DNA from: Homalodisca vitripennis
Taxonomy: Eukaryota > Arthropoda > Insecta > Hemiptera > Cicadellidae
DNA length: 64,000 bases
Direction: 5' to 3'
Assembly: GCF_021130785.1 (NCBI RefSeq)
Contig: NC_060215.1
Span: 70,811,501-70,875,500, forward strand
The translations under genes were made by a program, and so were the position numbers. The notes beneath the pieces were generated by a model that searched no databases, was not told the DNA's origin, and was given only the letters and a program-made list of their open reading frames with translations. Position 1 is the stretch's first letter. Every line of letters begins with the position of its first letter. Below, piece after piece: positions 1-10,744 of this stretch.

Positions 1-104
1 TTTTTAATATGGTATTTATTGTCTTTTGGGTCCCATAACTCCGTTCGAACTCGATAAGCATTCACCAGAGTCTCGATGCATTCACGACTCCATTCAAAAT
101 CCAT
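1..104 (-). CDS. MADF-domain protein, N-terminal fragment (cut by window edge)
   Basis: From an ATG at 104-102 the minus strand is open to the window edge (34 codons). The peptide has the start of a MADF (Myb/SANT-like, Adf-1 type) DNA-binding domain: an opening helix with CIETLVNAYR, then TELWDPKDNKYHIK, matching the family pattern of a hydrophobic helix followed by LWD and a Tyr-Lys stretch. MADF proteins bind DNA, and PIF/Harbinger transposons encode one beside their transposase. The GC-rich leader just upstream, with repeated CGTCCACAC motifs in both orientations, fits that origin better than a host regulator. The rest of the gene lies outside the window. The family call rests on the motif alone. 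Confidence 0.6.
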   Translation of the reverse strand, partial: MDFEWSRECIETLVNAYRVRTELWDPKDNKYHIK

Positions 105-372
105 TTTGATCAAACACAGGTAGTGACAGTTCGAGCCGAAACGACGCGCAGCAACAACTGAGCAAATGCCCGTCCACACTGAGCGCGCAAGGGCGAACAA
201 ACTTCAAAGATGTTCGTCAAAATACCGCCATCAGTCGGATCGTGTTGGCGGATGTTCGCGAGTGCGCGAAGCTGCGCGGTTCGCCGTCCACACCAAGTGC
301 GCCGCTCGGCGCGCACATGTTTTGCGCAGCGCGGCGCAGCTCTGCGCGTTCGGTGTGGACGTACCTTTAAAG
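1..372 (-). mobile_element. PIF/Harbinger-like transposon end (partial)
   Basis: A sharply GC-richer block (about 120-372) in AT-rich surroundings. It holds CGTCCACAC at 171-179 and 285-293 and its reverse complement GTGTGGACG at 353-361, with many GCGC words. The MADF-type reading frame begins directly inside it and points off the left edge. This layout fits the 5' terminal region of a PIF/Harbinger element. The other end and the transposase are not in the window, so the superfamily is inferred. Confidence 0.45.
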
Positions 373-3300
373 ATCTCTTTGAAATTCCGTCATGAGGGCA
401 ATTGCAATAGGCAGATCTCTACGAAATCGACCTAACACATATGCTAATTATTGTTAAAGCAGTTGTAATAAAAATTAAAACTAGTGGTATATTACAAAAA
501 GTACTTATTACAAAAATATCAGATAGGAAGATATGGTTTACAATCCATAAATGTCTATTATATTTATTATCTTACTAATTGCACAAAAATACTGACGTTT
601 ATGGTTGAGAAATATGTCCATCTTTTATAATTGACAGACATAAACTTACAATTTTTTTTCTCTTGGTTCATAAAAATTCTTCAAAAATACATTTGATTAT
701 TTAAAATTTATCTAATGTCTCTATTTTATAGCATGTTCTACTAATTTTGATTTTTTAGGGTTTTTACTCCACCTCTTTAATAAATGTTTTTTCATTTCAT
801 TTTTCTACATTTTCTTTTATAATCATTTAAGTGTTCTTTTACTCTTGTTAATATTTGACATTTGTGCCATCCACAACATTTTGCTACATCTACAATCAAT
901 TATACATATTGCGTTGTTTATTTCTTGTTGTTTGATTTTAGGTTTTAATTTAGTTAAATAACTGTAGATTATTAGATGATTAAATAAATAGTATGATGAA
1001 TTCATAGTTTGTTAAATTCATAAAAACCACATTGAAGACAGCCTTTAAAATTGGAATGATAAACCTAAAATTTTCTTAAGGTATTTTGGTGATGTCTTTT
1101 TGTAAAGGTAAATACAATTAATATTAAAAATGCAATATTATAATCTAATAATAATTTTTCTCTTGATTTGTGACTGCTAGAACAAAATTAAACTAACATT
1201 TTTTATCTTTACTGGTTTCTGAAATAAATAATAAAATCTGAGAAACACAGACAGGCAGACATTTCATACAACTTGATATTTTTTGCTTGCCTTGACCCCA
1301 TGAACAAAGCTCTAAAAGATCACTGGAGAGTTCATAAAAACCCTGTATCTCAAGAAGAAGTACATGAGTTTGAATTTTGTTCCTTGCTTATTAACTTCAC
1401 CTTTGGTTCCAAAATGCCACAGACTTCTTTAAAAAAATTCAAAGTAAGACTTACAACTCTAGGATACTCATAGAAACAGAATCGTGGTTCAAAAATAAAT
1501 AGTTGAATAAAGTACAGGAAGTGTTTTGATTTGAAGATTTAGGAAATAAACTTCTCTTTTCTAACAACAAATTTCCTCCATTTAATGAAGAACGCTACTT
1601 TGTAAATATGTAATACTATGTATCAACTGCACTCAACCAAGAGCTAGTTTATAATGTTCTGCTTTATTGTAATTGATTTTAGTTTGATAGAGAGAGCTGT
1701 TCAACAGTCAGTTTTATTAATATAATAAGTATTATATAGAGATATAGAATTAGTTTTCAGTTTCTTTAGACCACCATTTTGCTCTCACAACCAAGATATA
1801 TTTGCAATTTTCCAGTTAAGGAACATTCATTGTACCTCAGTATCAAATTAATTAAAAAATGTTGTATTTTTGATTATCAACAATACCAATAACAAATTTC
1901 ACTCAATAAAAAAGTGTAAGCATACAATAAGAGGTGACGGTTGTATGGTGATTATCTTATAGCTAGGTGAATAATCTTATCATATGAAGAGAATATCCTG
2001 AATGAAGAAGAAAATTAACATGAGAAAATAATGCACATTGAATTAAATACTCAACTGTGCCTAATACAGTGTGTGGTTACAAGCTGTTTTATGTATGCCT
2101 AATGCCTTGGTCTTTGGCCTACATTCTTCTGGCGTACATGAATAATTCATTGATAACTCTGACTCAGAAAAGTATTTGTGACACATTGCCACATTTTGAC
2201 TCAATCTTATAGTATATCAATATAGTTTAATCTATATCACATGCAGCAATTTTTATCCAAAACCTTGTTTTGTGCTGCCCAGTACAAATGGAAAAGTTTA
2301 TAGCATTCATTAGTTAAACGCTACAATACCAACATTTTCTGTAAAATAGTCCTCAGAACTAACATATAAACTGCGATAAAAATAACTGTTGGCAGCCAAA
2401 TTTACAGAAGTCATAAAATCAACAGATATTGTCTTATAATGTATTCCTGTACATCCATGTAACGCAAATCGGGCATCAGAGCCATCCTGCAAATACAGCG
2501 AATTCTCTGTTGTGCCGGATGGCAAAGTAAAAGACAGCTCTAACACTCACCTTAGGACAAGGTATATTATTCACCTGGTATCTGCTTGTAGGGAATGGTG
2601 TTACCTGGTCTTCGAGGTCGAATCAAAACCTTTATGGAGAGTACAGACATTCATTTGCATTTTCATTTGATATCGAATCTCCCTCGGAAATTACGGGCTC
2701 ATATCTCACTATCTTTAATTTTGTATTTTACGAAGTAACGTTAGGCGAGTTGAGATCTCTTAAGCACTCTGTGTCTCAGGTCGGCTATGGCAACGGTTGG
2801 TTGGTAAAGTATTTGCCGATCTGCCTACGAGCTTTCTCCACTCTACCGTTCGCATCTATCTCTGGCTTTCAATATTCCTAAATTGATGCACAATGCATTA
2901 TTCACAGTTTTTACAGCTGTGTGGCAATACTCGTAACGATGAAGAAAAGCTACTTCAAAATATTTACGGGAGAAGTGGCGGGCTGAGGTACTTCACAGTT
3001 CGATGAACGGTTATGACCTTAAGGAGTCTCCGAATACCACAGCCTCAACTGCCACGGAGGATTCCGCCTTACTTGGTATTTTGAGCCACAATTGTATTCA
3101 ATTCGGTCACGTTCAAATTAACCGCATCCAAACAAAAATAAAGAAAATGAAAAAGGAATGAACAATTCTGAAAAGAGAAGGGTGACATTTAATCTGTTTG
3201 TGCCAATATAAATACCTACATGCTAAGTCTGCTCATAGTGCATATCTTGTATTGCATGTATCAAAACGGTTCAAAATTACATTTGTTAATGTTTTTTTTT

Positions 3301-4107
3301 TCATTCTTTTATTGACTGGCTGTCTTGCTTAATCCGAAAGACTCTTTTAAATGTTTGATTAATCAAGAGCCTGTTATAATACTGTCTTTTCCACAGTTGT
3401 TGTAAAAAGGAAATTAAAAGAGTCTTTAATTATAGCTGTCAACTTAACTACCTAGCTTCTTACACATCATTGTAGCAATAATAAAAGACGTGTGATTCAA
3501 GATATTTATAATTGCTGTCTCTACTTTTATATTTAATCTTATAGTCTGTATGAAATACTTCACTTTTGAATGAATAATATTGTCAATAACAGAATTCATC
3601 CACTTAAAAATAGATCTAGTCGTAAAAATTGCACAACATATTAGAAAAATAAGTTAACAATGAGGCTTATCATAGGTGTAAAGGAGGGGTTGGTACAGAT
3701 TATACACACCCTATAAATGTTAGTTTAATTTAATGTGCGTCTCAATTGTTTATGGAAAAGCCATTATTTGAGGTTTTAGCAATTCGAATACTTAAGTGAG
3801 GTTTCGGGACTAACTAGCTATAACAGGATGTAAACAATTAAGATATTTGGCTTATTTTCTAATTGACACTCCGTTTAAAGAATGTTTGCAATTTCACACC
3901 TATATTAATTTATTTAATGTAATGTATTATGGTTTGGACTCGTATTGGATAAATGTATTTAAACAAAATTAGGCATAGTTCAGTATTAATTAAAGTCTCA
4001 TATTTGTGAACCTGTTCGGATTCTCACCCTCACTTGAGTATCATTATTTTTAAATAGTGCAACTCAGATTGTATTACAATATCGATGTAAGCCTCAGCTC
4101 ACACGAG
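373..4107. other. Intergenic, no supportable gene
   Basis: Mostly AT-rich, with only short chance reading frames. A 78-codon minus-strand frame (2310-2546) matches nothing I recognise and has no start context. About 2570-3120 is less AT-rich and looks like a decayed repeat, but no coding motif is visible. Around 778-803 an AATAAA followed by TTTCATTTCATTT resembles the 3' tail of the LINE inserted at 59-61 kb, without recognisable LINE coding before it. Confidence 0.5.
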
Positions 4108-4395
4108 CGAGAATCGCGCCGAATACGATCGCGACGCCTCGCATCGATTGTTCCTGGCGCAATATCGTTAAAAAATAAATATATGTTCACAAGAGAGAGA
4201 TCGCGGCGAATACGATCGCGACGCCTCGCATCGATTGTTCCTGGCGCAATATCGTTAAAAAATAAATATATGTTCACAAGAGAGAGATCGCGCCGAATAC
4301 GATCGCGACGCCTCACATCGATTGTTCCTGGCGCAATATCGTTAAAAAATAAATATATGTTCACAAGAGAGAGATCGCGGCGAATCGCATTATTG
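4108..4395 (+). repeat. 87-bp tandem repeat, about 3.3 units
   Basis: The word GAATACGATCGCGACGCCTC recurs at 4121, 4208 and 4295 (spacing 87 and 87, with one base changed in the last copy), and a truncated fourth unit begins at 4382. Each unit has a GC-rich half with several GATCGCG words and an AT-rich half ending in TGTTCACAAGAGAGAGATCGC. Because 87 is divisible by three, long repetitive frames open on both strands; these are by-products of the repeat. The array abuts the LINE relic that follows. Confidence 0.93.
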
Positions 4396-4439
4396 ACACA
4401 TATGCAGGCGCTAACCACAGCACGACGTTATCTCTTATT

Positions 4440-6575
4440 TAGGATGTAACTGGCAAGACTCGTGAAATTTACGAGTTGGTGAGCGAGGAGCCTATAATTA
4501 CCACACACAACGGTCCTAAAATTAAAGGATGTGAGGCTTGGTGTTCCCATTAAGTACATACCTCGAATAAAAACTGTGCTTCCTAGATTGCAGTCAGGTT
4601 TTAGTAAAAGCCACAGTACCCGCACTGCATTGGTGAATGTGTGTGCTGGCCTGTTTGGAGCGAGGAATAAGGGCAGGTGTAGCTCAGTATCATGTCCGAT
4701 TACTCCCAAGCCTTCGACTCAATCAGGCACAGTGTATTTCATGTAAAGCTAAAATATTTTGGCTTTTGTGGCAGTAGAGTTGGCTGGTTTTAGTCTTTTT
4801 CAGAATCAAGATTTCAAGTCTCAAGTCAAAACTGTACTCTGGCGTTTCTTCTCCTCTTCCAAAACCACGAAGCTTCCCACGGGGGTACCACAGGGAAGCT
4901 GTCTGGGTCTTCTGTACACAGCATACCTAACCGATTTTGTGAAGCACTGGAATTTGTACGCATATGCAGATGACTGAAAGCTTCATTTGTCGTACGAACC
5001 CAGTGCAACTGAGTTGGCCGTTACGGGAGAAAACTCTGATCTCGAGATCATAAAGATGTAGTCAGACCAGCATGGTCTCAAGCTTAATGCTGACAAATGC
5101 ACAGTTCTTCACATCGTATCCCCTTACAATTGGCACAACTTGCATGTTAAGCTTGGAGACCAAGTACTTTAGGTTTCCGGTGTTGTGAAAGCGTTAGGTA
5201 TACTCGACAGTGAACTCAGCTTTTCTGACCACGTCACCTATGCTGCTCAGCGTGCGCTTAGGAGGCTAAGAGGGATGTACAGGCACAGATTGGTCTTGTC
5301 AGAGATAGCAAAGATTCGTCTGATCTAATCTTTGATTTTGTCCGTATTCTTTGATTGTTATCCTGCATACTGTAACAGCATTTTGAGGGTAGATATTGAC
5401 AGAACTCATAAAGTACAGAACACGGCTGTCCGTTTTATTTACAATTTACGTAAATACCACCTTTTATCTTCCCATCGAGGAGCTGCGTTTGTTGCCTATG
5501 GAAACCATATTCAGGCTACAGACCAGCTACGTAATCCACCGCGTCCTGATTTTTCAGGAACCGTGGTACTTGGTAGAGAGACCAAATATCGAACCGTAGC
5601 GATGTTTCTGATCGCAAAACCCGAGAGGACGATCAGCTTCACTTCCCTCGGGTAAGGCTCGAAATAGGATGGAGAGGCTTTCTGTACTTTGCCCTTAAAC
5701 TGTACAACTCCCTCTCTTGTTCTTTGTTTGAAGGTTATTTTTGACGATGGAAGGATTGTGAAGGAAACAGGATTTTTCCGGACATTTGCCATCGTTCAGT
5801 GAAACAAGAAATCAGTAAAACTACGTTTCGAGATCTGCAATCTGATCTCTTCTTCAGGTAAAGAACTAACCTAATACATAACTACAAACTAGGTTAAAAT
5901 AAACAAATCTTACCAAAGCGTTGTGGCACGCCTTAGTCAGGAATCACAACCTACATGTTGTTTGTCATATTCACTAACTCTATAAACATACACTTAATAA
6001 AAAACGATACAAAACACTAATCATTAAAACTGAACTACGGAATACAGATCACAATACGTCTTCACTCGTCTACTAACCACCTACGACTGACCAGAGGATC
6101 TAGCCAATGGTGATCGTCAGTTTTTTATTAAGTTCATGTTTATAGAGTTAGTGAATATGACAAACAACATGTAGGTTGTGATTCCTGACTAAGGCGTGCC
6201 ACAACGCTTTGGTAAGATTTGTTTATTTTAACCTAGTTTGTAATTATGTATTAGGTTAGTTCTTTACCTGAAGAAGAGATCAGATTGCAGATCTCGAAAC
6301 GTAGTGTTACTGATTTCTTGTTTCACTGAACGATGGCAAATGTCCGGAAAAATCTTGTTTCCCCCTCTCTTGTGATCTAAAATCACTCAATGAGGCCTTC
6401 AAAGTCAAGGTAAAAGAAATTTTGGTGATAGACAATTATTTAAAGTATTTCTATATAGTTTAAGTAGAAATGAATTAATTGATGTTACTTTTAGATGACT
6501 GGAGTTGTTCTGAAAAACTGCTTGTACAGAGAAAAGCTCGACTAATAAAGACATTTTTTGTTTTATTCGAAGACG
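4440..6575 (+). pseudogene. LINE reverse transcriptase relic (Jockey/CR1-like)
   Basis: Frame-broken remains of a non-LTR retrotransposon RT. In order along the plus strand: a LQSGFSKSHSTRTAL block (about 4588-4632), remnants of an AFDSIRHSVF block (about 4700-4740), the TGVPQGS motif (about 4878-4900), catalytic YADD (4963-4974) with a stop directly after it, a GLKLNADKC-type block (about 5070-5100) and thumb/C-terminal blocks to about 6430. An AATAAAG near 6546 marks the 3' end. Stops and frameshifts occur throughout, so it cannot make protein. No endonuclease is visible, so the 5' part is missing. A foldback element interrupts its last coding block. Confidence 0.85.
5721..6362. mobile_element. 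Foldback insertion with 243-bp arms, Penelope-like
   Basis: Two near-identical inverted arms, 5763-6005 and 6120-6362, surround a 114-bp spacer. A 42-bp extension (5721-5762) precedes the left arm only. The insert is flanked by an 11-bp direct repeat, CCCTCTCTTGT, at 5710-5720 and 6363-6373. Removing it rejoins the host LINE frame (NSLSC to DLKSLNEAFK). Each arm carries CTGAAGA, a perfect GAGATC/GATCTC stem and CGAAAC, which resembles part of a hammerhead ribozyme core. Inverted LTR-like arms, a one-sided extension of about 40 bp and a hammerhead motif are known traits of Penelope-like elements. No protein is encoded. The class is inferred; the structure is directly visible. Confidence 0.75.
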
Positions 6576-6576
6576 T

Positions 6577-6690
6577 CATAAATATGTTCACAAGAGAGAG
6601 ATTGGGGTGAATCGCATGATTAACAACATCTATCTAGGTGCTAACCTTAGTACGACATTACCCGGTATCTATTATTCAATGTGGATCTGG
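6577..6690 (+). repeat. Diverged copy of the 87-bp repeat unit and its flank
   Basis: The stretch starting AATATGTTCACAAGAGAGAG matches the last repeat unit and following DNA at about 4340-4455: the same ACAAGAGAGAGAT word, GCGAATCGCAT versus GTGAATCGCAT, and GGCGCTAACC versus AGGTGCTAACC, then CTGGCAAGAC versus CTGGTAAGAC. The LINE relic is therefore bracketed by direct copies of about 110 bp. This is too long for a LINE target duplication, so the segments probably belong to the element or to a tandem insertion. Confidence 0.7.
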
Positions 6691-9600
6691 TAAGACGTTA
6701 TAAATAAAAAAGAAACCAACAAATGTGACCATTAAAAAAATTTAAACAATTATTACAAGTGACAGATATCGAAGTGTTAAAATGGAAAACCGAACCTTGG
6801 TTCTACTTTCACTTTCACGTCTCTATTTGGTCGTTGAAATATGATACGTGTTTATCAATACGTATCCAAATGTTTTTAAACGTTTTCATATTTTTGATGG
6901 GTTTCATTACATAAAATTGTCAAACTTGCGGATTCTCAATATTCTTCTACTTTATCGTTGAAATGCTTAAAACGAATACACTTTTCAATATTATAAAGGG
7001 TTTAGATTGGTATTAATCATATTTTTAAAATAAAACATCTGCCATAATTCCACTACCCAATTCTTCTATAAGGAATTAATTACTAAGGAATTTATTAAGG
7101 ATTTTTTAGGTTTAACTTTGTTCTTATATAGTGGCATTCTACAATGGGGCGATGGCTCTTGTGAACCACTTCTTATTTATGTAATACACTACCAAACCGC
7201 GCAAGAACGATCGTTGTCAAATGCATGTAAACCGAGCCTTTGGCCCCAAGAGTAACAGATGGCGCCCCTGCTGTTGAACCCGTTAAGCAAAGGACATGTC
7301 ATGGACTAGTTTAAACATGTCGGTGTAAAATTGTATGGATATTCTAAAAGTTTAAGTAAAAAATCTGGTAGTCCTACATTTATTCTTAAGTTTTATAATA
7401 AATTGATTGAATTAGTATATTAATTTAAACAGTCAAATTATAGAGAATGTGTGTGTAAGAAATACAAATGAAAATGTGAGTTTTACATTTAGAATAAGCA
7501 CGTATAGTTGAATTGGACTCACTAAACAGTGATATTCTTCTATTCCGAAAACCAGCGACTGTAACAAGTTGTTTTTTATGCAAAATGCTTTTCTGGAACC
7601 AGACTCAAAGTGTGTTTTATTAGGTTGCTCACCGTCATGTTTTGCATTCAACTGCAGGTTCTGTTTTTCATTCCAGGAATGTTAAGGTTGCCGTTGTGAA
7701 CGGTGAGCTGTTTTACGGTGCAGAGCCGTGGATAACAACCAGTTAAAGATATGATGTATATTGAAAGGAAACCGTATTGGCATTTGTCTTGAGCGAGATA
7801 TTATAAACACATAAACACTACATTTCTATGTTTACAACCTGATTTCTTCATAAGATAATAACCCACTTAATATTAAATATTTACTTAAGAAACAAAAACA
7901 AATTACGATTTGTAATGCATACATGCATACTGCAACCATGCAATTCTTGCGATACTGGTAAGCATGCATCCTTGGGCCGTTTTGTGTGTGTGTGTGTGTG
8001 TGTTTTTTTTTGTTTTTTTTTTTTTTAACATGGTACTTCTAGTTTTGCATAGTTCTAGCGATAGTTCGTTCTAACTGTTATGCACAAAAGTATGCATCGG
8101 CAGTAGTATAATTGAAAGTGAAGTTAAGTGATGAATAGAAAAGGAAAGGAATGGTAGCATGAGTCTTGGTAGCCATAGCACTGACTCCTGCACGTGTAAA
8201 GGTGGAGGGATACCTGATCCAGTACAGACTCAGCAAATGTGGCACTCTTCACGTCCTCTTGTTCATGTCCCTTAAGTTGATGCCATTGATTTTTGGGTTG
8301 GATATTTATTTAAATTCAATTTAATTTGTTTAAGTTAACCTTTGAAGATAACTTCCACAAATAAAGAAAAAGAGGAAACAAGTATTTTATCACTTTATGA
8401 GGCATTACAGGTATTTGAACTAAAAAACGTACACAATTTTGTAACCAGTCCCAATTAAAGAGGGCGGAATATAAAAATGTGAGTTACTTACAGTACGTAT
8501 ACGGGTTATATCCTCAGGGCAGACATGTTTATAATAATTTATGGAATAAGATAGTTCTATTTTTTATTAAGTATAATTTAATCAAACTACACGTTTTTTA
8601 TAAAATATTTATTATGAAAATATTGTTTTTATAAATAAAAACATGTCATCCCTTCACTCATCTTTCATGTGCATAATGTAAACAATTCAAATCATTGTCT
8701 TATCCGTATTTCTTTGAGCCTTATTATAAGATACCCCTAAATGCAGCTGTAAATGCCTACCTCTCTTCGTGGAATCATCAAAATAATTTGTTCTATTTTG
8801 TCGTTATAAAAGGTATCTTAAGGGTTGTCACAGCCCATTAGTAAGATATATTTATTTCTCCTAGTTTCTGATTTTATGTATACGTTTCGACATTCACCTT
8901 AACAGCCGCTGTACTATTACAATAGTGGTAATACTGATGTTAGCTGCATAAAAACAATTTTACACTTGAAACACTTTTACGGCCTTATTTTTTGTCGGAA
9001 CATTAGAGAAGATGTTTCACTTTAAAGTACAACTAATACACTATTTTTTACTCGTTACTAAGGAACAAAATCCTAAACTGTTCTGTATTGAATTGTTTCA
9101 ACATGCGTATCAATTACGTCTTTAATGAGGCATATTCATGATTCGAGACAAAAAGTAAGAGCGCAATAGGTTTGAAGTGTTAAGATTATTCTTATGCAAT
9201 GAAGATCTAAGTCGTTCCATACAACTGGCTCTTAAATCAAATATCAGATCAAAATGTGTTTTTCTCCTTGTTATAACAAGAAATATTCTATAACTATAGT
9301 AAATATCAGATATATCCTTTCATCTTCACCATCGACAAAAAAAAGCGTAAACAAATGTACTGGCATATCAAAATAAATCATATGTAATTAAATATAATGT
9401 AACACACAATTACATTCCTAACTCTAAAAGCCTCCGGTTGAATACCGGTATGTTTAATGTGCATTGCACATAAATAAACTCTACCGACAAAACAATCAAT
9501 CTGTTCAACATGTACTATTTCTAAATAATAATTAGTAATGGTGTTAAATACTTTTTGGAATAGTATTTGGTTTATGTACGTTTATACCCACCACATACAC

Positions 9601-10309
9601 CAAATTATAATCTTAATAAAGTCTCATAATACTTTTTTGTTGTTGTTTTTTTAATAAATAGTAGGAACATTACTTAGTAGAAAAGTTCCATGCCTCTCTG
9701 TTTAACCAAGGATTGCCAACTGGCTTGTTTCACCATTTAAATAATTATTTAAGATTGTAAATGTATATAACGTTTTTTAGATTGTTGTAGTATCATTATA
9801 CTATTGACAATTTTGAGCTTTTGATAGGCTTTTGATAACTAATACTAGATATAAAATACTATGAGCCCTGTTAATATTACTCATTGTTTTCCTTTAGTCA
9901 TATTTCAAATTCCCCATTCCAACCTTTTCAAAATATGTTTGAAGTACTGAAGTACACCTTGAGTATGGTTGTTTTACTAAAGCATGTTTGTGATGCTTAT
10001 GGGTTTCATACAATAATTATTGTATCTATCTATGTTGTATACTTTGTATATTTCTCCGAAAGTTGTACAAGCATTCATATTGTTAGTTTCAATGTATTAT
10101 TGTAACAAGTGTTTACAGCCTATTAAATTACCATACTAATTGAATTGAAAAAAACTGTTTTATAATAACTTTGCATAGGCTGTTAATTGTGTAGTTCATA
10201 AGTTGATAACACTTTAAACTATTGGCATATGCCAGTTTTGAAATTGACACTGACACACATTTTATGACTAATACGGTCCCAAATTAGTCTCCACAGTTTG
10301 ATCAACCCC
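6691..10309. other. Intergenic, downstream of the yellow-family gene
   Basis: AT-rich DNA with no reading frame I can support. A (TG)n/poly-T run lies at about 7985-8030. About 7130-7310 is a less AT-rich block without recognisable motifs. The 3' untranslated region of the minus-strand gene should start just below 10310, but I found no clear minus-strand AATAAA close to the stop codon. Confidence 0.5.
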
Positions 10310-10744
10310 TCAAGATTTTTCTGTTGAAGTAGTTGTTTGCTCACTAGTGCTCTCAGAAACGTCCTTGTCTGACTGAGTGGGAACAGTCTTTTCAGTATCT
10401 TTCACTTCACAGACTGTTCCTTTTACGATTTCATCCACTGGGCCAGTGAAAACTCGATAGTTGATCTCCCCAAAGTCCAATTTTTTATATATGTGAGTGG
10501 GCAACTTGTCTGTCAGTAGCCAGAGATTGCTATCCCGATCAACCTTCAGGTCGTTTGGAAAAATCATAGTTTCATTGTCAGAGGCCACCAGGAAGTTGGT
10601 TTCTGGAGAAAAGTCATCTGCATGAGTAAAAGAGTTCCAGCAACCCACTCCATTTTTGTTGATCTGCGTGTAGAAGAGAACGCCAGTCTTTGGGTCCAAA
10701 AATGAGGCGGTTGCTTGGCTGTGGGGTCCTCTAGTACCAAGAAC
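10310..10744 (-). CDS. Yellow-family exon 4 (C-terminal MRJP domain, stop)
   Basis: Starts after a TTTCCAG acceptor with VLGTRGPHSQATASFLD. It then encodes GVLFYTQINKNGVGCWNSF, the FPNDLKVD and LWLLTDKLP motifs and a final conserved-region Cys near residue 428. The last roughly 30 residues are Ser/Thr/Glu-rich and outside the domain. The stop codon is at 10312-10310. Confidence 0.95.
   Translation of the reverse strand, partial: VLGTRGPHSQATASFLDPKTGVLFYTQINKNGVGCWNSFTHADDFSPETNFLVASDNETMIFPNDLKVDRDSNLWLLTDKLPTHIYKKLDFGEINYRVFTGPVDEIVKGTVCEVKDTEKTVPTQSDKDVSESTSEQTTTSTEKS

Noticed and set aside
2310..2546. 78-codon minus-strand frame with protein-like composition
   Set aside because: No recognisable motif, no good start or convincing splice context, and no partner exon nearby.
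4057..4449. Long arginine-rich reading frames on both strands
   Set aside because: They follow from an 87-bp tandem repeat whose length is divisible by three; no domain is present.
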